NCBI GenBank assembly: GCA_035281745.1
Contig: DATEDI010000006.1
Location: 13,621-77,620, forward strand
From: 66-474 sp035281745
GTDB taxonomy: Bacteria > Pseudomonadota > Gammaproteobacteria > Xanthomonadales > Rhodanobacteraceae
Direction: 5' to 3'
Length of the DNA stretch: 64,000 nt
A program made the translations under genes and the position numbers. Each line of letters opens with the position of its first letter. Positions within the stretch are counted from its first letter, which is position 1. The notes under the pieces are model-generated. The model was not told the DNA's origin and did not search any database. It worked only from the letters and a program-made list of their open reading frames with translations. Shown one piece after another: positions 32,714 through 41,068 of this stretch.

Positions 32714-33783
32714 CCACCGACACGGCCCGCTGCGAGTCCCGCGCCGAACGCGAAGCCGGTGCGGCCTCGCACGGAACCGCAGCTTCGCGTGTGCGCGTCG
32801 TCGGACCCGGTTTCGGCACCGCGCCGATCGGCAACCTGTATGCGGAAGTCGGCGACGACGAGGCACAAATGGCGCTGGATCGCGCCTTGCAACTCGGCAT
32901 CCGCTATTTCGACAGCGCGCCGTTCTATGGTCACGGCCTCGCCGAACGCAGGTTGGGAAGGGCGCTCGCGGGCGTGCCGCGCGACAGTTTTACGGTCTCG
33001 ACCAAGGTTGGGCGACGCATCGAATCCGATCCCGCGCAGCGCGCGCCGATCAGTGACGGCTTCGCCATCTGCGGCAGCCGGGCGGTGTTCGATTACAGCC
33101 GCGATGGCGTCCGGCGTTCATTCGAATCCAGCCTGCCGCGGCTTGGGGTCGATCGTGTCGACATCCTGTTCCTGCACGACATCGGTCGCCTGACCCACGG
33201 CGACAGGCATCCACAGATGCTGCAACAGGCTTTGGACGAAGCGTTGCCGGCGATGGCCGCCTTGCGCGCACAGGGCGTCGTGCGGGCAATCGGTATCGGG
33301 GTCAACGAGGTCGAAGTGTGCATGGAATTGATGCCGCGCTTCGACCTCGACTGCATCATGCTGGCAGGACGCTACACCTTGTTCGAGCAGGCGGCCGCGC
33401 TGCCGATGCTGGGCGAAGCGCATCGTCGCGGGGTCAAGGTGATCGTCGCGGCGCCGTACAACTCCGGCCTGCTCGGCGAGCCGCACGTTCCCGGCAAGAC
33501 CTACGACTACGCGCCAGCGGGTGCGGATACATTGAAGCGCGCGCACGAAATCTACACGATCTGCAACGAGGAAGGCGTCGACGTGGGCGCCGCGGCGCTG
33601 CAATTTCCATTGGCGCATCATGCCGTATGCGCCGTGGTCGCGGGCATGCGCAACGTGATGGAAGTCGAAAGCACGATCGCGCGCAGCAGTCAGCGGCTTC
33701 CAGCGCGGGTTTGGCGACGATTGCAGGCGGCGGGAATCATCGATGCCGCGGCACCGATGCCCGCCGTGGATGCGCCCCGGTGA
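32710..33783 (+). CDS. Aldo/keto reductase, probably L-fucose (D-threo-aldose) 1-dehydrogenase
   Basis: A 357-residue (as started here) TIM-barrel NAD(P)-dependent oxidoreductase. The catalytic set is visible: Asp and Tyr in YFDSAPFYGHGLAERRLG, Lys in VSTKVGRRI, His in ILFLHDIG. The close fit to D-threo-aldose dehydrogenases and its place as first gene of a fucose operon suggest oxidation of L-fucose to L-fuconolactone. The start is uncertain: GTG 32710 gives GTGA coupling with a leader frame, ATG 32689 is also in frame, and conserved sequence begins only near FGTAPIGNLY. It ends with a GTGA overlap onto the next gene. Confidence 0.85.
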   Translation: MTTDTARCESRAEREAGAASHGTAASRVRVVGPGFGTAPIGNLYAEVGDDEAQMALDRALQLGIRYFDSAPFYGHGLAERRLGRALAGVPRDSFTVSTKVGRRIESDPAQRAPISDGFAICGSRAVFDYSRDGVRRSFESSLPRLGVDRVDILFLHDIGRLTHGDRHPQMLQQALDEALPAMAALRAQGVVRAIGIGVNEVEVCMELMPRFDLDCIMLAGRYTLFEQAAALPMLGEAHRRGVKVIVAAPYNSGLLGEPHVPGKTYDYAPAGADTLKRAHEIYTICNEEGVDVGAAALQFPLAHHAVCAVVAGMRNVMEVESTIARSSQRLPARVWRRLQAAGIIDAAAPMPAVDAPR

Positions 33784-34526
33784 GTGCGCGGCTCGAAGGC
33801 AAGCGTTGCCTGGTCACCGCGGCCGGCGCGGGCATCGGTCGCGCGGCGGCGCTGGCGTTCGCGCGTGAAGGTGGGGATGTGCTGGCCACCGACATCGATG
33901 CTTCGGCGTTGCGACCATTGGCGGCGAAAAACAACGCGATCCGCACTGCGTTGCTGGACGTCGCGGATGCCGCGCAGATTGCATCGTTGGTGGAAGCGAA
34001 CCCTGTGGTCGACGTACTGTTCAACTGCGCGGGCTATGTGCACGCGGGAACCATCCTCGATACCGATGAGGCCGCATGGCGGCGTTCGTTCGCAATCAAT
34101 GTCGATTCGATGTTCCGTCTCTGCAAGGCAGTGCTGCCCGGCATGCTCGAGCGCGGGCGCGGCAGCATCGTCAACATGGGGTCGGTTGCGTCCAGCGTGA
34201 AAGGCGTGCCCAACCGCTTCGCCTACGGTGCGACCAAGGCCGCGGTGATCGGCCTCACGAAGGCCATCGCGACGGATTACGTGGCGCGCGGGGTGCGCTG
34301 CAACGCAATCTGTCCCGGCACCGTGAAGACGCCGTCGCTGGAACAGCGCGTCGCGGCACTGGGCGGTGATCGCGACAGTGTCTGGAAAAGTTTCATCGAC
34401 CGCCAGCCGATGGGGCGTCTGGGCGAGGCGGAGGAGATCGCTGCACTGGCGGTGTATCTCGCGTCCGACGAAGCATCGTTCACCACGGGCGCAATACACG
34501 TGATCGACGGCGGCTGGACGGGGTGA
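33780..34526 (+). CDS. SDR, probably 2-keto-3-deoxy-L-fuconate 4-dehydrogenase
   Basis: A 248-residue short-chain dehydrogenase. Cofactor motif TAAGAGIGRAAA is near residue 14, NCAG near residue 81, catalytic Ser in MGSVASS and YGATK near residue 147, and the C-terminus GAIHVIDGGWTG is typical. It starts with GTG at 33780 inside the GTGA that ends the previous gene; no ATG is suitable. Downstream of a fucose dehydrogenase and next to FAH and fuconate dehydratase genes, it fits the oxidation of 2-keto-3-deoxy-L-fuconate in the Xanthomonas-type pathway. Confidence 0.85.
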   Translation: MSARLEGKRCLVTAAGAGIGRAAALAFAREGGDVLATDIDASALRPLAAKNNAIRTALLDVADAAQIASLVEANPVVDVLFNCAGYVHAGTILDTDEAAWRRSFAINVDSMFRLCKAVLPGMLERGRGSIVNMGSVASSVKGVPNRFAYGATKAAVIGLTKAIATDYVARGVRCNAICPGTVKTPSLEQRVAALGGDRDSVWKSFIDRQPMGRLGEAEEIAALAVYLASDEASFTTGAIHVIDGGWTG

Positions 34527-34530
34527 CCGC

Positions 34531-35373
34531 ATGAAGCTGGTGCGCTACGGATACACGGGTCGCGAAAAGCCGGGCATGCTGGATGCGCATGGTGCGCTGC
34601 GTGGTCTGTCGCAGATCGTGGAAGACATCGCCGGTGATGCGTTGACGAACGAAAGCATCCGGCGCCTGTGCGCGCTCGATCCGGAAGCGCTGCCGAAAGT
34701 CGAGGGCACCCCGCGTCTCGGTGCGCCGGTCGGACGCGTCGGAAAAATCATCTGCGTCGGCTTGAACTTCGCCGATCACGCCGCGGAGTCGGGTCAGCCG
34801 GTGCCGGACCAGCCCGTGCTGTTCATGAAGGCAACAAGTGCGATCGCCGGCGCGTTCGATGACGTGCTGATTCCGCGCGGCGGGACGAAAGTCGATTGGG
34901 AAGTGGAGCTGGGCGTCGTGATCGGCGACGCGGCGCGCGACGTGTCGCAGGACCACGCGCTCGATCACGTCGCCGGTTACCTGATCGTCAACGACGTGTC
35001 CGAACGCGCCTTCCAGTTCGACCACGGTGGCCAGTGGGTGAAGGGCAAAAGTTGCGACACCTTCGCGCCGCTCGGGCCGTGGCTGGTGACGCGCGACGAG
35101 GTGCCCGACCCGCAGGACCTTGCGATGTGGTTGAGCGTGAACGAACACCGTTACCAAGAGGGCAACACGCGCACGATGATCTTCGATGTCGCGACGCTGG
35201 TCAGCCACATCAGCCACTACATGACGCTCGAACCCGGCGATGTGATTTCGACCGGTACGCCGCCGGGTGTGGGCCTCGGCCAGAAGCCGCCGGTGTACCT
35301 CAAATCCGGCGACGTGATGGAACTCGGCATCGCCGGGCTGGGCGTGCAGCGCCAGCGGGTGGCGGCGTCCTGA
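34531..35373 (+). CDS. FAH-family hydrolase, probably 2,4-diketo-3-deoxy-L-fuconate hydrolase
   Basis: A 280-residue fumarylacetoacetase-family enzyme. IICVGLNFADHAAESG, then PVLFMKATSAIAGAFDDVLI, KVDWEVELGVVIGD (metal-binding glutamates), VNDVSERAFQF and DVISTGTPPGVGLGQKPP follow the family order. A divalent metal is expected. In the non-phosphorylative fucose route it would cleave 2,4-diketo-3-deoxy-L-fuconate to pyruvate and lactate; this substrate is inferred from the operon. It lies 4 bases after the SDR. Confidence 0.9.
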   Translation: MKLVRYGYTGREKPGMLDAHGALRGLSQIVEDIAGDALTNESIRRLCALDPEALPKVEGTPRLGAPVGRVGKIICVGLNFADHAAESGQPVPDQPVLFMKATSAIAGAFDDVLIPRGGTKVDWEVELGVVIGDAARDVSQDHALDHVAGYLIVNDVSERAFQFDHGGQWVKGKSCDTFAPLGPWLVTRDEVPDPQDLAMWLSVNEHRYQEGNTRTMIFDVATLVSHISHYMTLEPGDVISTGTPPGVGLGQKPPVYLKSGDVMELGIAGLGVQRQRVAAS

Positions 35374-35378
35374 TCGCC

Positions 35379-36731
35379 ATGGATACGCGCGACACGCCTT
35401 CGCGAATCGAAATCGGCCGCACGGCCCGAATCGTGGCACTGGAGGCCGAGGACATCCGCTTCCCCACCTCGCGTGGATGCATCGGCTCGGACGCAATGAA
35501 CCGCGACCCCGATTATTCGGCGGTGTACATCACGCTGCGCACCGACGATGCTTCGGGGCTCGCCGGCCATGCGCTGGTATTCACGATCGGGCGCGGCAAC
35601 GAAGTGCAGGCCGCGGCGGTGCACACGTTATGCGCGTTGGTGGAGCGCCGCGGCGTCACCGAGGTGCTGGATGACCTCGGCGGCTTCGCGCGCAGTCTGA
35701 CCCACGATTCACAACTGCGCTGGCTGGGCCCGGAAAAGGGCGTGATGCACATGGCCATCGGCGGCGTCGTCAATGCGGCCTGGGACATGGCGGCGCGCCG
35801 GGCGGGGTTGCCTCTGTGGCGATTCATCGGCGAGCTGTCGCCCGAGCAGATCGTCGCCGCGATCGATTTCCGTTACCTCGGCGACGCGCTGACGCCCGAC
35901 GAGGCGCTGGCGATCCTGCGTCGCGCGCAACCCGGCCGCGATGCGCGGATCGCCGAATTGCTGCAGCGCGGTTACCCCGCCTATACCAGCTCGCCCGGCT
36001 GGCTCGGCTACTCCGACGAAAAGCTGACCCAGTTGACGCGGCAGGCGGTCGCGGACGGCTTCCGCACCTTGAAGCTCAAGGTCGGCGAAAACCTCGAGGA
36101 CGACAGGCGCCGGTTCACCATCGCGCGCGCCGCGGCGGGCGAAGGCGTCGCGATTGCAGTGGATGCCAACCAGCGATGGGACGTTGCCCCCGCGATCGAC
36201 TGGATTCGCGCGCTCGCGCCGTTTCGTCCCGCCTGGATCGAAGAGCCGACCAGCCCCGACGACGTACTCGGCCATGCCGCGATCCGATGCGCAGTGACGC
36301 CCGTGCCGATTTCCACCGGCGAGCACACGCACAACCGGGTGATGTTCAAGCAACTGCTGCAGGCGCGCGCCGTCGATCTTCTGCACATCGATGCCACGCG
36401 GGTCGGCGGCGTCAACGAGAATCTCGCGATCCTCCTGCTGGCCGCGAAGTTCGGTGTGCCGGTGTTTCCGCACGCGGGCGGCGTTGGCCTGTGCGAAATG
36501 GTGCAGCACCTCGCGATGGCGGATTTCGCCGCGATCAGCGGATCCATGGAGGATCGGGCGATCGAATACGTTGATCACCTGCACGAGCACTTCATCGATC
36601 CGGTGCGCGTGCATGGCGGACGTTATCTCGCGCCCACGGCGCCGGGGTTCTCGACCGAGATGCGCGAAGCGTCATTGCACGAGTTTGCGTGGCCGGGCGG
36701 GCCCGCGTGGCAGTCCGGAAGCGACGATTGA
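35379..36731 (+). CDS. L-fuconate dehydratase
   Basis: A 450-residue enolase-superfamily enzyme. The N-terminal ALEAEDIRFPTSRGCIGSDA and the active-site series are clear: Lys in FRTLKLKVG (near residue 237), metal ligands in AVDANQRW, EEPTSPDD and STGEHTHNR, and His in FPHAGGVGLCEMVQH. The same set is described for L-fuconate dehydratase of Xanthomonas campestris and human ENOSF1. It converts L-fuconate to 2-keto-3-deoxy-L-fuconate. The start at 35379 lies 5 bases after the FAH stop. It ends the plus-strand operon, facing the mutarotase gene. Confidence 0.94.
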   Translation: MDTRDTPSRIEIGRTARIVALEAEDIRFPTSRGCIGSDAMNRDPDYSAVYITLRTDDASGLAGHALVFTIGRGNEVQAAAVHTLCALVERRGVTEVLDDLGGFARSLTHDSQLRWLGPEKGVMHMAIGGVVNAAWDMAARRAGLPLWRFIGELSPEQIVAAIDFRYLGDALTPDEALAILRRAQPGRDARIAELLQRGYPAYTSSPGWLGYSDEKLTQLTRQAVADGFRTLKLKVGENLEDDRRRFTIARAAAGEGVAIAVDANQRWDVAPAIDWIRALAPFRPAWIEEPTSPDDVLGHAAIRCAVTPVPISTGEHTHNRVMFKQLLQARAVDLLHIDATRVGGVNENLAILLLAAKFGVPVFPHAGGVGLCEMVQHLAMADFAAISGSMEDRAIEYVDHLHEHFIDPVRVHGGRYLAPTAPGFSTEMREASLHEFAWPGGPAWQSGSDD

Positions 36732-36741
36732 ACTCCCTTTA

Positions 36742-36785
36742 TCGTCATTCCGGACGCCGCGCAGCGGCTTTCGCCGGAATGACGA
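36742..36785. repeat. GTCATTCCGG-type dispersed element, copy 2 (inverted repeat)
   Basis: TCGTCATTCCGG and CCGGAATGACGA are perfect 12-base arms around 20 bases. It lies in the 79-base gap between two convergent genes and could act as a two-way terminator, though no T-run follows. Confidence 0.65.
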
Positions 36786-36810
36786 CGATCAGAATTGCTT
36801 TCTCTTCACG

Positions 36811-37176
36811 CTAGGTGTTGCGGTCCAACGCTTCCGCTAACGAAAACATCCGCATCATCGGCACCCATTTCTCGCCCGGTTCCGCGAACGGCAGCGGCTG
36901 CTGGAACTTCCACATCAAGGCTTCCCACGCCTGAACGCGGGGGTTTCCGGCGTCGGCCGCGGCCTTGGCATCGGGCGAGAAGTCTTCCGGCACCTCCATC
37001 GCCATCACCAGCCGGTCGCCGGCGCGAAAGATTTCGAGATCGCGGATACCGGCGGCGCGAATCGAATCCACGACCTCCGGCCAGATGTTTTCGGGTCGGT
37101 GCCAGCATTCGTATTCGGCGATCAGCGCGGGGTCGTCTTTGAGGTCGAGGGCGTAGTAAAGGCGCATGGCGGTCAT
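36811..37176 (-). CDS. L-rhamnose/L-fucose mutarotase (RhaM family)
   Basis: A 121-residue small enzyme: MRLYYALDLKDDPALIAEYE, CWHRPENIWPEVVDSIRAAG, DLEIFRAGDRLVMAMEV, then AWEALMWKFQQPLP and a closing WVPMMRMFSLAEAL. This is the RhaM (DUF718) pattern of sugar 1-epimerases, with the family His and Trp residues. In this setting it probably interconverts alpha- and beta-L-fucose for the dehydrogenase (inference). The ATG at 37176 overlaps the stop of the fucose permease by 4 bases (ATGA). Confidence 0.88.
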   Translation of the reverse strand: MTAMRLYYALDLKDDPALIAEYECWHRPENIWPEVVDSIRAAGIRDLEIFRAGDRLVMAMEVPEDFSPDAKAAADAGNPRVQAWEALMWKFQQPLPFAEPGEKWVPMMRMFSLAEALDRNT

Positions 37177-38471
37177 GCGGGTTGGGAGCGGGCGCGTTGC
37201 ATCGCGAACAGCAACACGGCCACGAAGCAGCCCAGCGGCACCAGCATCGCGCGGGCGATCCCCGCCGCGTCCGAGACTGCACCCATCAGCGCGGTCAGCA
37301 CCGCGCCGCCGATGATCGCCATCACCAGCAGCGATGCGCCGAGCTTGCGATCGCTGTCGTTGAAGCCGTCCACGCCCAACGCAAAGATCGTCGGATACAT
37401 CACCGACATGAAGAAGCTCGCGACCACCAATGCGATCAGCCCAATCATGCCCGGCGAAGCGATGCCAATTGCACATAGCGCGACATTGATCGCGGCGAAC
37501 AGCGCCAGCAAGGTGCGCGGCGCGACCGCACGCATCAACGCGGTGCCGGCGAAACGTCCCAGCGTGAACAGCACCAGCGACGCCATCAGGTAGTCGGCGG
37601 CGCGTCGCTCGGGCGTGCCCGGCATCGTGCCCTGGCAATAGCGGATCAGATAACTCCACACGCCGACCTGCGCGCCCACGTAGAAGAATTGCGCGGCCAC
37701 CGCGGACAGGAAATGCCGGTCGCGCAGCAGGCGCCCGAAATGCCGCGTGCCGCTGCTGCGATCCGTCTGATCTTCGCCGTGCGCGGGAAACGGCACGATC
37801 GCGATCATCAGCGCGAACGCGATCACCACGCACGCAATCACCAGATACGGCGTCTGCACCGTCAGCGACTGGCCGATGAAATACGCGTGCCGAGCGGCCG
37901 GCGTCATTGCGGCGAGTTGTTCGGGGGTGTGCTCGACGCCATTGAAAATGAAGTCGCGCCCGATCAGGACGCCCGCGATCGAACCCAGCGGATTGAAGGA
38001 TTGTGCAAAGTTCAACCGGCGCGCGCCGCCCTCGGGCGGGCCGAGCACCGTCACCAGCGGATTGGCCGAGGTTTCCAGAAAGGACAATCCGCTCGCGATC
38101 ACGAACAGGCCGCACAGGAAAATCGCGTAGGTCTGCGTGGCAGCGGCGGGATAAAACAGCAGCGCGCCCAACGCGTACAGGATCAGTCCGATCAGGATCG
38201 CACTCTTGAAGCCGAACCGGCGCATGCACATGCCGGCGGGAATCGCGAGCAGGAAATAGCCGAGATAGAACGCGCTCTGCACCAGCCCGGCCTGGAGATC
38301 GCTGAGCGTGAACGCATTCTTGAACTGCTTGATCAGGATGTCGTTGAGGTTGTTGGCGACACCCCACAGGAAGAACAGGCCGACGATCAGCGCGAACGCC
38401 AGCAGCGAAGCGCGTGCCGGCGACGACTCCCTGCTGTCGTGCGGTGTGGCGGCAGCGTCGGCATGCTGCAT
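37173..38471 (-). CDS. fucP: FHS-type permease, L-fucose:H+ symporter FucP-like
   Basis: A 432-residue major facilitator protein. FALIVGLFFLWGVANNLND gives the helix 1 Asn-Asp pair, followed by LSDLQAGLVQSAFYLGYFL, LETSANPLVTVLGPP and RLNFAQSFNPLGSIAG, the FucP signatures. AGGAG precedes the ATG at 38471. It is coupled to the mutarotase by an ATGA overlap, which argues for fucose as the substrate. It is divergent from the IclR-type regulator, which is a natural candidate to control it. Confidence 0.9.
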   Translation of the reverse strand: MQHADAAATPHDSRESSPARASLLAFALIVGLFFLWGVANNLNDILIKQFKNAFTLSDLQAGLVQSAFYLGYFLLAIPAGMCMRRFGFKSAILIGLILYALGALLFYPAAATQTYAIFLCGLFVIASGLSFLETSANPLVTVLGPPEGGARRLNFAQSFNPLGSIAGVLIGRDFIFNGVEHTPEQLAAMTPAARHAYFIGQSLTVQTPYLVIACVVIAFALMIAIVPFPAHGEDQTDRSSGTRHFGRLLRDRHFLSAVAAQFFYVGAQVGVWSYLIRYCQGTMPGTPERRAADYLMASLVLFTLGRFAGTALMRAVAPRTLLALFAAINVALCAIGIASPGMIGLIALVVASFFMSVMYPTIFALGVDGFNDSDRKLGASLLVMAIIGGAVLTALMGAVSDAAGIARAMLVPLGCFVAVLLFAMQRARSQPA

Positions 38472-38811
38472 GCGTGGCTCCTGCTGACGAAGCGTTGACG
38501 TATCGGATCCTCGGGAGGTGCGCCAGCCTGAACCCATTCCGTTCGCGTCGAGCGCAGCTCGCGCGACCGGCAGAGTCGAAACGCCCTTCGATTTCGGCCC
38601 GTCTTTTCCAAAGCCGGACCTCCGCTCAGAGTCTGCCCCGGATTTGATCCGGGGGCGAACGTTTGTCGTACTCGGGCGCTATCGCCCGAAGGGAAAGTTG
38701 CCCGCTATCGATTCTCGTTCGATACTAGCTTGTGATTCGATGCGTTGTAAATATAAAATCTTGCTTCGCCAATGCAAAGATGGCTGTCGCGTAAAGACTA
38801 CGGGGACGATC
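38472..38811. other. fucP-iclR divergent control region
   Basis: These 340 bases lack a gene. They hold two perfect stem-loops: CCCCGGAT-TTG-ATCCGGGG (38636-38654) and TCGGGCG-CTAT-CGCCCGA (38672-38689). A promoter for the regulator gene lies at 38730-38757. The A/T-rich stretch 38705-38760 stands out against the high-GC background and probably holds the regulator's binding sites. Confidence 0.55.
38730..38757 (+). promoter_or_regulatory. Promoter of the IclR-type regulator gene
   Basis: TTGTGA (38730-38735) and TATAAA (38752-38757) are 16 bases apart. The transcript would start near 38764, about 48 bases before the ATG at 38812. Confidence 0.45.
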
Positions 38812-39564
38812 ATGACCAACAAGCCCGCCAAGTATCGCGCACCCGCGCTCGACAAGGGCCTCGACATCCTGGAGCTGCTGGCGCGCGCGCAGGCGCCGCT
38901 GACTATGACCGGCATCGCCGCGGCCATCGGCTATTCCAAGGGCGAAATCTTCCGCATGCTGCAGGTGCTGGAGGAGCGCGGCTACATTGCGCGCGAAACC
39001 GAATCGGGCTATGCGCTGACCAATCGCCTGTTCCTGCTGGGCATGGAACGGCCGCCGGTGAAGTCGCTGGTCGAGGCAGCGCTGCCGGTGATGCACCGGC
39101 TGGCGCGGGACGTACTGCAGCCGTGCCATCTGGCGGTCGCATCGGGCGACCAGATGGTGGTGATCGCGCGCATCGATCCGCCGGATGACCTCGGTTTCGT
39201 GGTGCGCGTCGGCCATCGGTTGCCGCTGTCGCGTTCCACTTCGGGCGCCGTGTTGTTTGCGTTCCAGAGTGACGAGGTGCGCGAACACTGGCTTGCCCTG
39301 ATGGATGCCGCCGGCGGGTTGAGCAAGCGCAAGCGTTTCATCGCGCAGGCCGACGACATCCGTGCGCAAGGGTATGCGATGTTGCCGAGCGGCGACGTCG
39401 ATGCGGTGACCGATCTTTCCGCGCCGATCATGCGGCACGGTTTCGCCGCCGGCGCGTTGACGATTCCCTATGTCGAACGTCGTCCGGCCAAGGTGCCGAT
39501 CAAGGCGGCGCTGGAGCGTTTGCGTACAGCGGTCGAAGGGATCTCGAAGGAGCTGACGGCGTGA
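38812..39564 (+). CDS. IclR-family transcriptional regulator
   Basis: A 250-residue regulator. An N-terminal winged helix (LDKGLDILELLARAQ, then MTGIAAAIGYSKGEIFRMLQ and GYIARE) is followed by the IclR ligand domain with VASGDQMVVIARIDPP, GHRLPLSRSTSGAVLFA and a closing ALTIPYVERR. GGGGA lies about 8 bases before the ATG. It sits between fucP (divergent) and an alpha-fucosidase gene 7 bases downstream on the same strand, so fucose or a fuconate intermediate is its likely effector (inference). Confidence 0.9.
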   Translation: MTNKPAKYRAPALDKGLDILELLARAQAPLTMTGIAAAIGYSKGEIFRMLQVLEERGYIARETESGYALTNRLFLLGMERPPVKSLVEAALPVMHRLARDVLQPCHLAVASGDQMVVIARIDPPDDLGFVVRVGHRLPLSRSTSGAVLFAFQSDEVREHWLALMDAAGGLSKRKRFIAQADDIRAQGYAMLPSGDVDAVTDLSAPIMRHGFAAGALTIPYVERRPAKVPIKAALERLRTAVEGISKELTA

Positions 39565-39571
39565 GCGCGCC

Positions 39572-40930
39572 ATGAAAAAGTTCCGGCTGACTGGGTTGGT
39601 GTGCGCGTTGGCCTGCCTGACGGCGCCGGCATTCGCCGCACCTCCCGCCACGGCCACCAGCGACACCGAAGCACGGGCGGCCGTCAAGGCTGCGCGCATG
39701 CAATGGTTCGCGGACGCCAAGTTCGGCATCTTCATCCACTGGGGCATCTACGCGGTGGACGGCATCACCGAATCGTGGTCGTTCTTCGATGGCTATGTTT
39801 CGTATGCCGATTACATGAAGCAGGCGAAGGGCTTCACCGCGAGCCATTACGACCCGCAGGCGTGGGCGAACCTGATCGAGGCCAGCGGCGCGAAGTATGC
39901 GGTGCTGACCTCGAAGCATCACGACGGCATGGCGCTGTGGGACACCAAGCAGGGCCTCAACGTGGTGAAGGATACGCCCGCGCATCGCGATCTGGTCGCG
40001 CCGTTCGTCAAGGCGCTGCGCAAGGACGGCCTCAAGGTCGGGTTGTATTTCTCACTGATCGACTGGTCGTCGCCGCTGTATCCGGCTTTCACGCAGGCCC
40101 ACCCGCGTTATGGCATCAAGGACGATCCCGCGCGCTGGCAGCGCTTCGTCACCTATTACCAGGACCAGGTGCACGACCTGACGCGTCGCTTCCGTCCCGA
40201 CCTCTATTGGTTCGACGGCGGTTGGGAACATTCGGCGGAGGAATGGCACGCGCAACAATTGCACGACTGGATCCGCGCGCACAATCCCGATGCAATCATC
40301 AACGGCCGCTTGCCCGGCTTCGGCGATTACGGAACGCCCGAGCAGGGCGTTCCGATCACGCGACCGCCCGACAAGTACTGGGAACTGTGCCTGACGATGA
40401 ACAACTCATGGGGCTGGCAACCGAACGACGATCACTTCAAGACGCCCTACGAGATCATCCGCATTCTTTCCGGCACGCTCGACATGGGCGGCAACCTGTT
40501 GCTGGATATCGGCCCGCGCGCCGACGGCACGATCCCGAAGATCGAGGCCGACACCCTGCGGCAGGTCGGACGCTGGGTGCACAAGAGCCAGGAAGCGATC
40601 TACGCCAGCCAGGCCGGCATTCCCCACGATTACTACCTCGGCGACAGCACGCTGTCGAAAGACGGCAAGACGCTGTACCTGTTCGTTGACGGCAAGCCGG
40701 GCGGTGCCGTGTTGCTGAAGGGTTTGACGAATCGCGTGCTCGTCGCTCGCGTGGTCGGCAATGGCACGATGCTCAATCCGCAGCGGCTGGGTGCGACGCT
40801 GGGCGGCGCACCCTCGATGCTCGCCATCGACGTGCCCGACTACGCGCTCGATCCCGATGTCACGGTGATCGCATTGGAACTGGATGGGCCAATCAAGTTG
40901 TTCCATCCCGAGAAGAAATCCGGCAGCTGA
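39572..40930 (+). CDS. GH29 alpha-L-fucosidase, Sec-exported
   Basis: A 452-residue periplasmic or secreted glycosidase. The signal peptide MKKFRLTGLVCALACLTAPA ends before PPATA. The GH29 barrel shows WFADAKFGIFIHWGIYAVDG, YAVLTSKHHDGMALWD, and the nucleophile Asp in DLYWFDGGWEHSAEEW (near residue 211). A C-terminal beta domain follows from about residue 355. It releases L-fucose from glycans; linkage cannot be read from sequence. It begins 7 bases after the regulator stop, so the two are probably co-transcribed. Confidence 0.93.
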   Translation: MKKFRLTGLVCALACLTAPAFAAPPATATSDTEARAAVKAARMQWFADAKFGIFIHWGIYAVDGITESWSFFDGYVSYADYMKQAKGFTASHYDPQAWANLIEASGAKYAVLTSKHHDGMALWDTKQGLNVVKDTPAHRDLVAPFVKALRKDGLKVGLYFSLIDWSSPLYPAFTQAHPRYGIKDDPARWQRFVTYYQDQVHDLTRRFRPDLYWFDGGWEHSAEEWHAQQLHDWIRAHNPDAIINGRLPGFGDYGTPEQGVPITRPPDKYWELCLTMNNSWGWQPNDDHFKTPYEIIRILSGTLDMGGNLLLDIGPRADGTIPKIEADTLRQVGRWVHKSQEAIYASQAGIPHDYYLGDSTLSKDGKTLYLFVDGKPGGAVLLKGLTNRVLVARVVGNGTMLNPQRLGATLGGAPSMLAIDVPDYALDPDVTVIALELDGPIKLFHPEKKSGS

Positions 40931-40955
40931 GCATTCAATCAACGCAAAGTTTGCT

Positions 40956-41053
40956 CGTCATCCCGAACGCCGCAATGCGGCGATCCGGAACCCGGTGGCT
41001 TTTGCGGCTGATGACTGAAGTCGCTGGGTTCCCGCTTTCGCGGGAATGACGAC
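40956..41053. repeat. GTCATTCCGG-type dispersed element, copy 3
   Basis: Begins CGTCATCCCGAACGCCG, contains CCGGAACCCGGTGGCTTTTG, and ends CGCGGGAATGACGAC. Outer ends are inverted repeats. It fills the gap between the two GH29 genes. Confidence 0.65.
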
Positions 41054-41068
41054 ATGAAGGAGTGCGCC